A stretch of 64,000 nt of DNA, from the NCBI GenBank assembly GCA_037951165.1, contig JBBDHG010000133.1:599501-663500 (forward strand), in the 5' to 3' direction. Made by a program: the position numbers and the translations under genes. The notes under the pieces are model-generated. The model was not told the DNA's origin, made no database searches, and was given only the letters and a program-made list of their open reading frames with translations. This stretch comes from Lophius americanus. Its lineage: Eukaryota; Chordata; Actinopteri; Lophiiformes; Lophiidae. Shown piece by piece: positions 1 through 11,720 of the stretch. Every line of letters begins with the position of its first letter. Within the stretch, counting starts at the first letter, position 1.

Positions 1-606
1 CAATTAAGTGCAACTTTATTGTATAAATAATTGCATGTAAACTGCTCAAACTAATGTATTTATAGTTACGGCAAATTCGTTTGTTCGGCTGACATATAAA
101 TGAACTTATCAGAAAACAGTATCCATGCAACCTGGTAACAACAATCCTAGTATGTATGTAAGTGGTCTTAAAACTATGTTACTGGACCCCATCTTCATCA
201 CTCAGACGCAGCTGTAAACCCAGCAATCATGGAAAGTGCATCTTAAAGGATATTAGAAGGAATTATGGTCCTCATAATACGGATCTATGGATTTGGTTCT
301 CAAAAATTAAATGTTATGATCTGGATGTTTCCCCTCCAATAGATCTTATTAAGACGGTTTCATACCCCGGTCTTTCTTCTGTGCAGCTGCACTGGAGTAG
401 CAGCATCTCTACAGATAAAGAACTATTTATTGGTCGGTAATATCGATGGATTACCACATCAATTTCAATTAATTTCACTTTGTTTATTTGTTTTAAAAAC
501 ATTTTTATTTATACCTCTGGACATTTTGGACGGACGTTGGATTTTATTTTTTTTTAACTTATGTCACATTAGAGAAGAAGCAGTTACCTAAACTAAACTG
601 GGAAAA
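1..606 (+). promoter_or_regulatory. Upstream region and presumed 5' UTR of the parapinopsin gene
   Basis: AT-rich DNA with no convincing coding exon. A TATAAA lies at 95-100 and a GGATTA (reverse complement TAATCC) at 448-453, about 155 bases before the opsin ATG. TAATCC is the core bound by CRX/OTX factors, which drive photoreceptor and pineal genes, so it is a plausible regulatory site here. Six-base motifs occur often by chance, and the transcription start cannot be placed from sequence alone. Confidence 0.3.
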
Positions 607-2589
607 ATGGAACACCCTGTCCAACATGGAAACTCCTCGTCATACAGCTCAGATCACAGCTCTGCTGACACCGAGATACTGTCTCAGACTGCTTACACAA
701 TTCTGGCCATCATAATGGGAGTTTTCTCTGTGCTGGGGATCATTCTCAATGCCCTGGTGATCGTGGTGACTTTGAGATACAGAAAGCTGAGACAGCCTCT
801 CAGCTTTGCCTTGGTTAACCTGGCCATATGTGACCTGGGATGTGCTTTATTTGGAGGTTTGTCCACCACAGTGACCAGCGCCATGGGATACTTCAGCCTC
901 GGTCGGGTGGGCTGTGTGTTGGAGGGTTTTGCTGTAGCCTTTTTTGGTGAGTTGGTTCATATCGAGCATACCTTTTTTTGTTTGTATTTTTTTAATGTTG
1001 TTTAGAAACATAGTATGATTTAATTTGCAGAGTGGTGGAGGAAGTATATAGCATATACCATTTAATAGCTGGTATAAGAGGAGCTGGGTCAGTGCCCCTC
1101 CAACAGGGGTCTATGATAAATATTACAAGGGTTGAGGAGAATGGAATTTCTAATAATTTCTTTGGTGATTTCTCTCATTTTTGACCTCTCATCCAAGAGA
1201 CTTCCTCAGCTCCCAACCAGTCAGTCAAAAGAACGTCCAGGTGCTTCTATTTCTACCTTCAAGGATTACTTTCTATGATAAGGAGTTACACTCCAGGTTG
1301 TGGTCAACAATTATTGGTTTTATCCTGTGTTGTATTTTTAAAGCATATCATATGTATCGTATGCAAATTCTTGATGGGAAAAGCAATAAGTGACTACAGT
1401 TCTCAGATAAATATAATGTAATAAAATTTCTATTCTACGTGTACTGCACTTCAATAACTGTATTCTACTCAGTCGCCTTCCATTACTTACTTGTGATGTC
1501 ATTCAGTTGTACAAACCTTAGCAGCAGGATACATGACATAATGACATACACCTTCTATTCCCTCAGGTATTGCAAGTCTGTTGACAATAGGAGTCATTTC
1601 AGTTGAACGTTACATCGTGGTGTGCCATCCTAGAGGTGCTGTCGTGTTCCAAACCAGGTACACTTATGACAGATAATATTTCACCAAACTGCATCACAGT
1701 AAGTAGCTACTTAGTTGCTCTTCCAGCATCTGATACACTGTCTCTCTTTCGTCAGGCATGCAGTTGCCGGAGTGGTACTGTCCTGGGTGTGGTCATTTGT
1801 GTGGAACACTCCGCCTTTGTTTGGTTGGGGAAGTTATGAGCTGGAAGGAATCCACATCTCCTGTGGCCCTAACTGGCGCAGCCGTGACATTGGGAATATG
1901 TCCTACATCATAATTTATTTCTTTTTCTGCTTTGTTGTGCCTTTTTCCATCATCATAGTGTCTTACTCACAACTCTTGAGGACCCTCCGTCAGGTGAACA
2001 ATGTAAATGTTGGGCAGTTCATTCAGTGATAGAAAGATGACACTTGTGCTTTGCTTCAGCATCCCAATTAAGTCTTCCTGCTTCTATTTTGGTGTCCAAG
2101 GTGACAAAGCTGCAGGTATCCGAGGCTGGCAGCACAAATCGCATGGAGGCGCATGTAGCACGTATGGTATTGGTGATGGTGCTGGCCTTCCTCCTGAACT
2201 GGCTGCCATATGCCGCCATGGCCCTCGCTGTCATAATGGACCCCAGTCTATATATTGACCCCATCATTGCTACCATACCTATATACTTGGCCAAAAGCAG
2301 CACGGTCTACAACCCTATCATATATATCTTCATGAACAGAAAGGTAATCCTCCATCATGTGTGTTGGAATTCACAAACATGATCAAAGACTTTTTTTTGG
2401 AATTCAGGCTTATATGGTCATGATACTGATTTCATGGCAGTGATAATGTGTGCTGTATGTTTATTCCAGTTTCGAGGATACGCTGTTCTAACTGTCCTGT
2501 GTGGATGGAACCCTCAGGCCTCAGATCCACAAATGTCTGAATTTGACACCACAGTCGCTTCTCTCAGGAGCCAGAGAATCTCAACCTGA
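607..2589 (+). CDS. parapinopsin: Parapinopsin-type non-visual opsin (complete, five exons)
   Basis: Seven-transmembrane light receptor of the parapinopsin group, known in fish, amphibian and lamprey pineal organs as a bistable UV-sensitive pigment coupling to Gi/transducin-type G proteins. Exons: 607-946, 1567-1657, 1756-1993, 2101-2343, 2470-2589. All introns are GT-AG and the phases join into 343 residues. Visible features are an N-glycosylation site at N9, the first helix from about residue 29, C103 and C180 for the conserved disulphide, E106 (equivalent of rhodopsin Glu113), E174 (equivalent of Glu181), ERY at 127-129, the retinal-binding lysine K288 in AKSSTVYNP, and NPIIY at 294-298. 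The stretches GYFSLGRVGCVLEGFAVAFF and SFVWNTPPLFGWGSYELEG match parapinopsins better than TMT, VA or parietopsin. The start ATG sits in GGAAAAATGG. The C-terminal tail is short, with several Ser/Thr suited to receptor kinase phosphorylation. No breaks are seen. Confidence 0.88.
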
Positions 2590-3070
2590 AGATCTTTAAA
2601 GGAATGAGGATTTTAACGAATCCCAAGTCTCCAGTCAGATCTTTTGATCTAAAACTAGAAAGGTTGTTAAAACCAGCATTCGTGGACACGCCATGGATTA
2701 CAGACTAAGCAGGAGATCGAGAATTATCTGAATTTCGCATTTTTGTCACATCTGTTTATGTACTCTGTATAGACAGTTTATTCACTATCATGGATATTGC
2801 TGATCAAAAACATTTATTTATATTTCCCAAGGATTCTTAACCATACTTACACATGAACAATAGTGCAGATTACTGTTAACTGTATGCATGTACATTGTTT
2901 TTGAATATGAATTTAGTCAGCATATTAATCTTCTTTTGGCTAGGTCTTTAGTCAGTGGGAGATTACGTAGTGCTTGGAAAATAATGCATTAACAAATGGG
3001 TATTTTTGTGGGAATAATAATCTGATTATAACTTGAATGAATCTTTACCCCAAAATCTAGTTTTTGCACA

Positions 3071-3076
3071 AATAAA
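3071..3076 (+). terminator. Polyadenylation signal for the opsin gene
   Basis: A canonical AATAAA lies about 480 bases after the opsin stop, in AT-rich 3' sequence. A second AATAAA at 3338-3343 could serve a longer transcript. Position and sense fit; cleavage was not shown. Confidence 0.45.
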
Positions 3077-3165
3077 AATGTATCTGAACACTGATAAGAA
3101 ATATTTATAAATAAGGATATATTTTGAAAGGATTAACAGCAAAAAATGTAATATGTTTGAAATAT

Positions 3166-3171
3166 TTTATT
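3166..3171 (-). terminator. Possible polyadenylation signal for the PCTAIRE kinase gene
   Basis: TTTATT on the + strand reads AATAAA on the - strand, about 2.5 kb past the kinase stop codon. If used, it would give a long 3' UTR ending within 100 bases of the opsin 3' end. Other sites could be used instead. Confidence 0.25.
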
Positions 3172-5694
3172 AGGTGTACACATCCCCTTTAAGGTCTGCT
3201 CTCAAACATTGTACACGCCCCTTGCAGACAGGCCTTTCTTACCTATATGTGACTTTTATGGCTTTCATTGATAAAAATCAAAATAATCAGTGTGTTATCT
3301 TCCCCCTTACGGGTTCAGCAATATTAAACAGCAAGAAAATAAAACTGTCACCAGTTTAGTCAAGTCTCACAGTTGGATCATTCACAGTCACTTCTCCCTC
3401 TCTAAAAGAACACAAATGCAATCATATTAATCCTATTACCTTGGCTTTTAATTGATTACAGAAATATTGCTGTGAGTCTCATTAAAGAAAAAGCAAAGAA
3501 AAAGCAAAAAAAAAGCCAGAGTGTCAATATCTGTATCAAACTTGTACACATATTTATATACCGAGTGAGAGATCATCTATGTACATGCTACATACTGTCA
3601 CACTCTGGGTAAAGAAGCAGTCCTTCTGGTGGGGACACACGGGGGGAGACTTCAGACAAAGTGACCCGAGGTCAGTGACTGTGGAGCAAGAAACTCACAG
3701 TAGTCTCAGAGATGCCATTCGTTTTATCAACTGAATGGTGTGGAACAGTTGTGTGCTTGAACACCAGATGTTTGGAGGACTGATGTTGTTCCAGAGGTTT
3801 CTGACAGGAACAACAGCAGCAGGGAACGATAGTGTGCTTTCCCGTGCCTAGTTTAGCCGTTTGCTTAACAGAGATAACCGCACCACACTAACAGCCGATT
3901 TTGAGTCCGATTTATCAAAAGATCTGGTCCCAATGCTGGCAGCAACACCCACTGTTGCTGAATACTGAGTTGCCTTGTTCAAATTCTCCAGAGTCACTGA
4001 GGAACCTGTACAGATTATTGTTTTGTTTGGTGGAAAGATGATGTCCCATGCAAGACTTAAAACAGCTGGATCCTTATCCAGCAGCTATTTCACGTACCGA
4101 CTGAACACAGCTGTGCTTAAAACACAAACATGCTGGAGGAGATGGCCAGGCATGGGTAAGATAGCAATATTATGATCAACAAAGAATGAATGACACAGAA
4201 GACTGACAGGTTGATTCTAAGAAATGATTCTTCTTCACATACAGTTTGAATCAGCTTTGCAAAGAGTTTCAGGCCCTGTTCTACACTTCTGCTCAAATGG
4301 GGAGACATACAAAACCAGCGACGTCGCACAGCTTCCACAAAATGACACCTGCAGTAAGTCCTGAGCTCAAGGAATGTGCAACACGTCCCCAGCCGGTCAC
4401 CACGCTGTTCCAAAGGGAACACATTAGAGACTAATCACGGCACCCTGGATTTATCATTGCTTCTGGCTAGTAAAAATGAAGATATATACAGATTTAAAAA
4501 AGAGGAGTAAAAATAAAATGCACGTGGACTTGGACAGGGGACGTTTTGGGGTTGTTGAATGTTGTACTCATGATCTAAAGAGGTAAATATTAGGTGCAAT
4601 AAAGAACATTTCAACATCAACACCTGTACATCACATGACAAATCAAGTCTGGGTCAAGGCAAAGGAGAAAAGGGGTATCTTAGAATAAGCAGGTGAGGGC
4701 TTGTCAACTCCCTTTAACCTCGCTGTCCTCACAGGTAGCTTCTAGTGAAACAGGAGTGTTCGAACGTCATATATTGTTCTTTACAGCACTTGAGCACGTG
4801 TAGTTATGTTCTACTACTGGAGTGGAAGTGTTTAAAATGTAGTGTCCACTAATGAAGATGAAGATAAATACACCTGGCCTTACTTTTAAGATTAGTGAGC
4901 TTCTGTTTCTCATTTTTGGTTTTTTCTTTTGATTATACTATCTAGAAAGTACTTTGCATCCTACTCTGCTAGAGTGGCGGATGAGGTAATGACAGCCACC
5001 CTGACCGCTACAGGGAAATAAGGTGCTAAAGTTTATCTCTGTAAACTCCACTGACCTGCGGACTCTTTACTCTCAGTAGAGCCAGCAGTGTGTGTTGGTG
5101 TTAAAGAGAAATACAGGGAGAAAGAGAAGGACTGGGTTGTTGTTTAAAAGATTGTGAAATGGAGGGCCAAGAGGTTAGTCAAAGGTTTTAGGTGCAACAC
5201 TCAGAGTTTGGATTCAGGCAGGTGATAAGGAAGCTCTACAGCTCAGTCTTTGAACGAAAAATCAGGAGTACAGGAGAGGGTGAAAGGATGCTCTCTCTTC
5301 CTTTGTCTTTGTATTTCATTGACTTTCCACACCTTTTTCCTCTCAGCTCACTGACACAGCTTTACAAATTCAAACACTGCCCTCCTTTGGACAGCAGCAG
5401 TAGTAGCAGCAAGGAGAATCACTCTCCCACTTCACTCCCAGCATATCTTGTTTTAAAGTTCTTCTGTCTTTAGTGTTTAGCCGAGCCTTTTTTTAAACGT
5501 GGATTCTTCAGCCGTGGTTTTGTTTTGTTTCCATGTTGATGTATGTGTATTTTCTTTTTCTTCGGTGTGTGTATGTGTGCATGTTTATGTGGCAAGGTGT
5601 TTGTTGCTCCTTCAGTGTGTGTAGAATTGTCCGTGAATGTATGTCTGACAGGACAGCTTCATATGTCGTCTTCACCTCAGCACCTCTGACAGCA
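3172..5694 (-). other. Presumed 3' UTR of the PCTAIRE kinase gene
   Basis: This stretch follows the kinase stop (TAG on the - strand at 5695-5697). No exon-like frame is supported on either strand; the short ORFs here have no recognisable domain. Fish kinase genes of this family often have 3' UTRs of a few kilobases, so this is probably transcribed non-coding sequence. The extent is inferred from the next plausible polyadenylation signal. Confidence 0.35.
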
Positions 5695-5731
5695 CTAAAA
5701 CAGCACACTCTGCCTCCTGCTCTTCCCCTGG

Positions 5732-5772
<41 letters not shown>

Positions 5773-6114
5773 AAGCAGATTAAAAAAAAGTTGGATTTCA
5801 TTTATACACACGTACACACCACTACACACTCAATAATTTCAAATTTTCTTCACTCCATGCACAATATAGAGCCAAAAAAGCACTGGACACACTCAGACCA
5901 TGAAAAATAACAAATAGTCAATCTTTGTGGGCTGTAATGATCTCTTTATAATATCCAAGAACCCTTGGTGACATCATGAAAATATTTGATTTTAAACAAA
6001 AACAATTAAAAGCAGATCATCCTTATGTTTGAGAAGCTGGACAAATATTTGTCAGCATAATATTATATAATATATACGAAGATTTTACAAGTTCACCTTC
6101 TGTTGACACACACA

Positions 6115-6185
<71 letters not shown>

Positions 6186-9100
6186 CACACACATACACAC
6201 ACACACACACACACACAGACATAGAACACTTGTTCGGACAAAACTAACTATTATAACAGCCTGCAATAATTTTTTTTTAATTAAGAGTAGATGTAGTGCA
6301 AGAAGGAGAAACATTGTGGAGTCATACAAAATATGACTGACCATCATTAATAATATCTTATCCTAAATGTTTTATTCAGTGTGCCTGATGTGCAAGAATA
6401 AATTGTTGATATTAAACATTTTAACCACGCTACAAATAAAGTAATGTTTGCAACAAATACTAAAAGAATGCATCACAAGAATGGACAGATCATTTAAACG
6501 GTAAAATCTGTGGCTTTTGAATCAGGTTGTCTCAAATTTAAGTGCTGCTTTAAGGGCTTTCTTGCTGTCTACCTCAATGATTCAGCATTTCCAGGCCCAG
6601 ATAGTCACACACAGTTGATTTGATTGGATGATTAAACCATCCATCACCTTACACTACTGTTCTGATTTGTCCATTCAGGCTAAGCTATTCTGAGTAGAAA
6701 TCTTCCCCTCATAACTGACAATAGACCGTCAATAGGGAAGTGGTCTTCCTACTACTAAAGCTATTACTACTTCTAAAATCAATATAACTATTATAACAAG
6801 TAATTGATTCTTTAATTTATCAGATGAATTCATTAATAGATAAGTATAATTCTTTTTTTAAATCAGGAAATACTTCAATTGAGGCAAATGGAGGCCAGTT
6901 TGATGACAGGAGAGACAGTACAGTTGGGATTTCTTGCCAGGATGGCGTTCAGCATCCTGGGACTGAATCAGCTAATAGCACCACTTGTTGCTTAGCTAAC
7001 GAAACCAGGAGTTAAGTTATATTTAGCAGTAGTTAAGCTTCAAGTCTATCAGCAAATTTCATATATCTATTATATGTAACATTTTATGACAACGAGGCGA
7101 AATTGTAATACTGGAGATGAAGTTCAGGCAAAGATGTATAAAAGCCATGACTTCGTTCAAAAAAGAGAGTCTAAAAGGCCTAGGAGAAATATATGCAATC
7201 ATATGTGGATAAATACTTTTGGCCATATAGTGTAGTGTTGTCGATAAGTGTGAAGACAATTGGATACTCATCATATGGTCAATAACACTACTCTTAATCT
7301 CATGTTAGTGATGCTGAATAATACTTACCAAGAACACACAGTAGGAAAACATTAGAATACAAAACCAACCAAACACAATAAACCAAAACCCTAACTTACA
7401 GATTCAAAAGAAACGCTACATCTGTCGCTGCAGAAACCTAAACAATACTGCAAAAGAAAAGAATCAAATTACTGGCTCTCTGCTCCCTGATCACACTTTA
7501 AAATCAAACAGCTGCCACTTTCATCCCTGAAATAACCACTGGGTGTGGCTCACTCTGTGGGTGCTGGGCGACAAATGTGAGGGGAGGCTGGTAGGTGGCA
7601 GAACAGGAAGAGAGAGAGGATTTAAAAAAAGAAAACTAAAAACAAATGAAAGACTTTTTTTTAGAGAAGTGAAAAGAACCATCATTTAGTCAAGTTCAGC
7701 AACCAAGACAGCTATATATAAACCGGGAACGCAATGTACAAATGGACATATGGGAAAAGATCAGGGAATGGCCAGATATGAAAAAGAAGAGGGGTTGGCT
7801 AGAAGACAGAAGAATGAAAGAGACTGTAATTACCAGAACGGTAGGGACCAGTCAGCCAGTGGAATTGTAGGAGAGATTGTGACTCTGAGCCCTGGGATTG
7901 GCTGCTTCTCTCTGGAAGTACTGCGAAGGTGCTGAGCCTAGCTTATGGGCCAATGCTATTTAGAGTGGTGGAGGGGGGGTTGTAAGGAATATTGAAGTGT
8001 TACAGAGGAGGAATTGGAGTAGGGCACACAAGGGAAGCAGAAAGGAATAAGAAGAAGATGAACATTTTAAAGGGAGGAGAGAGAGCATGGGCACCAAGAA
8101 AGAGAAGGGACAGTTGATCAGATTATGACGTAGAGGTAGAGGAAGCAGAAAGAAAGAGAAACACACTGACTGACACTGTGAGAGACAGAAACTGAAATGA
8201 AACCAACACCGAAATAAACATTGAAACAAATCGAAGCCAATGCCCAACATTTACATCAGATATGTACACTCAATGGTTTGAAAGTAAACCTCCTTGGCTG
8301 TGATGTCAACTCAATGGACGGAGTGTCACTTGTTTTTGTTATCAGGCATCTGATGGGATCACTGCTTTAGTTTGAAGTCCTATCACCTTTAAACATCTAA
8401 TTCTTGACTTTGAACACACATTTTCCCATCGTAATTATTGACGCTGAAGTGGAAGGCACAGAAGAAAAGCGGCTATGGTGAGATACTAATTTGTTGGATT
8501 TGTTAAAACTTTAGGTGTATCCTGTTAATTATCCAAAGTCTGCAAACGGCCAGTACACAGGCTTAACACCTCACTTCATTTCTCACTTGTTGAGTTAAAT
8601 CGTTATGTGGTTGAGGATGATTTATTAATTTGCGCTATATTTTCTTCCAGCTCATAGTTTTCATGGTTCTGTTTTTAATTTTACACAATATGTTTAAGAA
8701 GCTATTTCAAACTGTCTGTATATGTATTTTTACTATACAGAGTCTGGGACTCTGGGACTTAGGCTAAACTGTTGATTTCGTACTTGAGTTAAATTGTTAT
8801 GGTGCAGTTTATGGATTATTAATTTGAACTATATTTTCTTAAACCCACATTGAAGGTTCGGTTTATGAAATAAAATAAACTGGAAATCGCTTCTTCTTAC
8901 TCTTGTTTGTCGATCATAATAATAATTAGGGGTTTGGGTGGGCTGCACAAAAAAGAATACAGATTTCTAATCGGTCTGGACAGTACTTACATGTAGGAAA
9001 TGTTTTTCTACAGCTGTGCTAGTAATAAGTGGAGATTTACCTTAGCACAATGGTTAGTTGAGCTCAATGCTTCCTACCGTGCTATGGGAGTGCTAACAAT

Positions 9101-11667
9101 CTGATGTTAACCATTTAGTTTTTACCGTGTATAACATCTTAATAGTGCCGTGGATGTGGGATGATCTTTGCCAAATACCACTGAACTCAAAGTATTGTTG
9201 GGATTAGGGTAAGTATTAAGTTATATAATTGATGAACCTGTTAAGGAATCACCAAACACCAAAATACGGAACAATGTTTTCTTTTGTGGCACATATGTCC
9301 ACATTGTAATGACGCCGAGATGAGGTTAAGAAAATAAAGAGAAAAGGAGAGAGAACAGGAAAAGGACAGGAAGGAAGACCTGCATCCCATCATATTCTCG
9401 CAGAGGAATCTTCATTGTGTACCTCTCCCCCTCTATTTCCCTATTTTGGATTTACCTGATTCTGGGAAAACTGAGGATCTCTTCCCTGGATCTTTCTGGA
9501 GTTGAATGCCTTTTACAGAAAAGATGGATGCAGCTGAAAACAACAAAAGGCAAGTGAGAAAAAATGTATTTTTTCACTACATTTGTTTGGTCAACGAGTA
9601 AGATTGTATATACTCACTATCTTCCAGTGTTTGAAGCTGCTCCCCAAGGCTTCTGAAATACGACTGCCTGAGGGCTTCTTCGGCTGATACACGCTTCTTA
9701 GCCTCAAACTAGAGGAGTCAAAGATGGGATGTAGATACATGATTGTGTGCTTTTAATGCGATGCATTAGATGTCAAGTTTTTAAATTCTAATCATAATGA
9801 GAAAGGCACGTTACCTGTAGAAGCATCGACAGCAAGTCATGACCGTCGCTGTCTATCCTGTGTCAGAAAAAGCAAAGACAGAAGGACAGAAAGAGGAGGG
9901 GTAAGTGATTCAAAGAGAATGTCAGTGTGAAAAAAGGTTGTCCTAAAGAAATACAGTAAAGAAAATGTTGTTTTGCCCCTATTCCCACGGAGACTGATAT
10001 ACATTACAAAAGATTCTACTTAAAATTCATGCTTATTGTGTTATGGCTCATTTCCTTCATATCTCTGCACGTTGTTTGAAAGCTTATCGATACACATGAA
10101 ATAGAGCAGCACCACTGGAATTCACTGGGGCCGGTGCAACCATAATTCATGCTAAGCATAACAAATATTGATGGACATTTTTTGTTTTCGGAAAAAACTC
10201 GGATCCGTTACCGCGATGTATTAAGTGACCGAACAGACCATAGCCGAGTGCATCCTGTACTTCACCATTCACATTGTTAATGAATGTTTTCAGTCTTCAT
10301 TGGCCTGTTGTGGATGTATCAATACTGACATGAAGAATGGATGGAAGTACATGGAATGAAAAAGAGCCCAGTTCAATGTAAATGTAAGCGGTGGGGACCA
10401 AAATCCAACTACACACCTGGGTGCGTGGTTGACGAGAGGCTCGGCATGATATTGGGGGAACTTGTATGTCTTAAACTCCTCACTGATGGTGATACCAGGC
10501 CAGGTCTCATCTGTAGGAGTGCCTGTTCAAGAGAAGAAAAAAAGCACAGAGGATCAGTCGCCATATGGAAAATGAACACACACACATTAAATGTTGATCT
10601 GACGTTTTGCGTTACCGAGGATGCGGAAAATGAGGTGAAGTTCATCCTCTACAGTCGATCCAGGGAAGAGAGGTCTGCCCGTAATCATTTCATAAAAGAT
10701 GCAGCCCACACCCCTGGACCGAAACAGAAGAACAGAAGTATAAGAAAACACAAAATAGGGCATAATCTAAATTGGTTTTATTTTTGTTGTTGTGCATTTA
10801 TATTTAAAAAAAACAATACACTGAGTTCATAACACAGAGACCACAGAAAAAGGAAACATGGAGATTTAGCAGGAGTGCTTGAGATAAAAACAAAAAAAAA
10901 AAATGGAGAGAGAGAAATTAAGGGGAAGAATTATGCTTTTCTCTGAAACTGTGTTTATTTACTGTAAACATGTGTGTGCTCACCACATATCGATGGGTGT
11001 CGAGTACTCAGTTGAGCCTAGAAGTACATCCGGTGGTCGGTACCATAATGTCACTACCTCATTGGAGTAGGTCTTTGTTGGAACAGACTTGGCTCTAGCC
11101 AAACCTTGATTTGAACATAAAAAGATACAATAATTAATGTAATGTTGCTTCACTGGTGTATTTAAAACAAACATACATGCTTTAGAAATGTGTAAACTGC
11201 ACGTGCTTTGAAAATGTTGCATGTGGTTGGAATTCATTCATGTTCCTTATTTCTCTGGACCAGACAGAAATAATTTGACCTTTAATCTGGAGGATGTCAT
11301 GTTTGCCAGATGTTGCCAGAAGAGGGCAGTGTTGTTCAGGTGTGTCTAAGAAGCAGTGTGTTCTCTTACCCCTGTTTTTTAATTCATGTATTATATCGTA
11401 AATATTATATACCGTGAATAACTTTGCACAAACGGTCCTGCAGATACGATGTAAGTACATGTCAACAGTTTAGAGACCATGTAAAATATCTTATTAACTG
11501 TGGGAGGTCAGGTTTCCTTGTAGTTTCAACTCTTTTTCAATTTAATTCTGTGTGCGGAATGAGTCAATCACTAGTTTGAATCCAACTTTAAACATTTTGA
11601 CATCATAATTATAACCTGAAAAAAGGAAATGAGTTCAGCAAGTTCAACATTTAGCAGTTTCACAAAT

Positions 11668-11720
<53 letters not shown>

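Larger units (their letters stand above)
5733..9455 (-). other. Last intron of the PCTAIRE kinase gene
   Basis: Intron between the exon ending at 9456 and the terminal exon at 5732. It contains the GA tract at its acceptor, a long (CA)n tract near 6119-6217 and a local duplication around 8590-8841. The purine-rich stretch 7580-8230 yields short frames in both directions with no recognisable domain. No other gene is supported. Confidence 0.6.

Noticed and set aside
6103..6336. His/Thr and Cys/Val ORFs
   Set aside because: Translations of a (CA)n tract.
10341..10832. 163-codon + strand ORF
   Set aside because: It is antisense to two kinase exons (10713-10616 and 10522-10417), whose conserved kinase motifs on the - strand explain the open frame.
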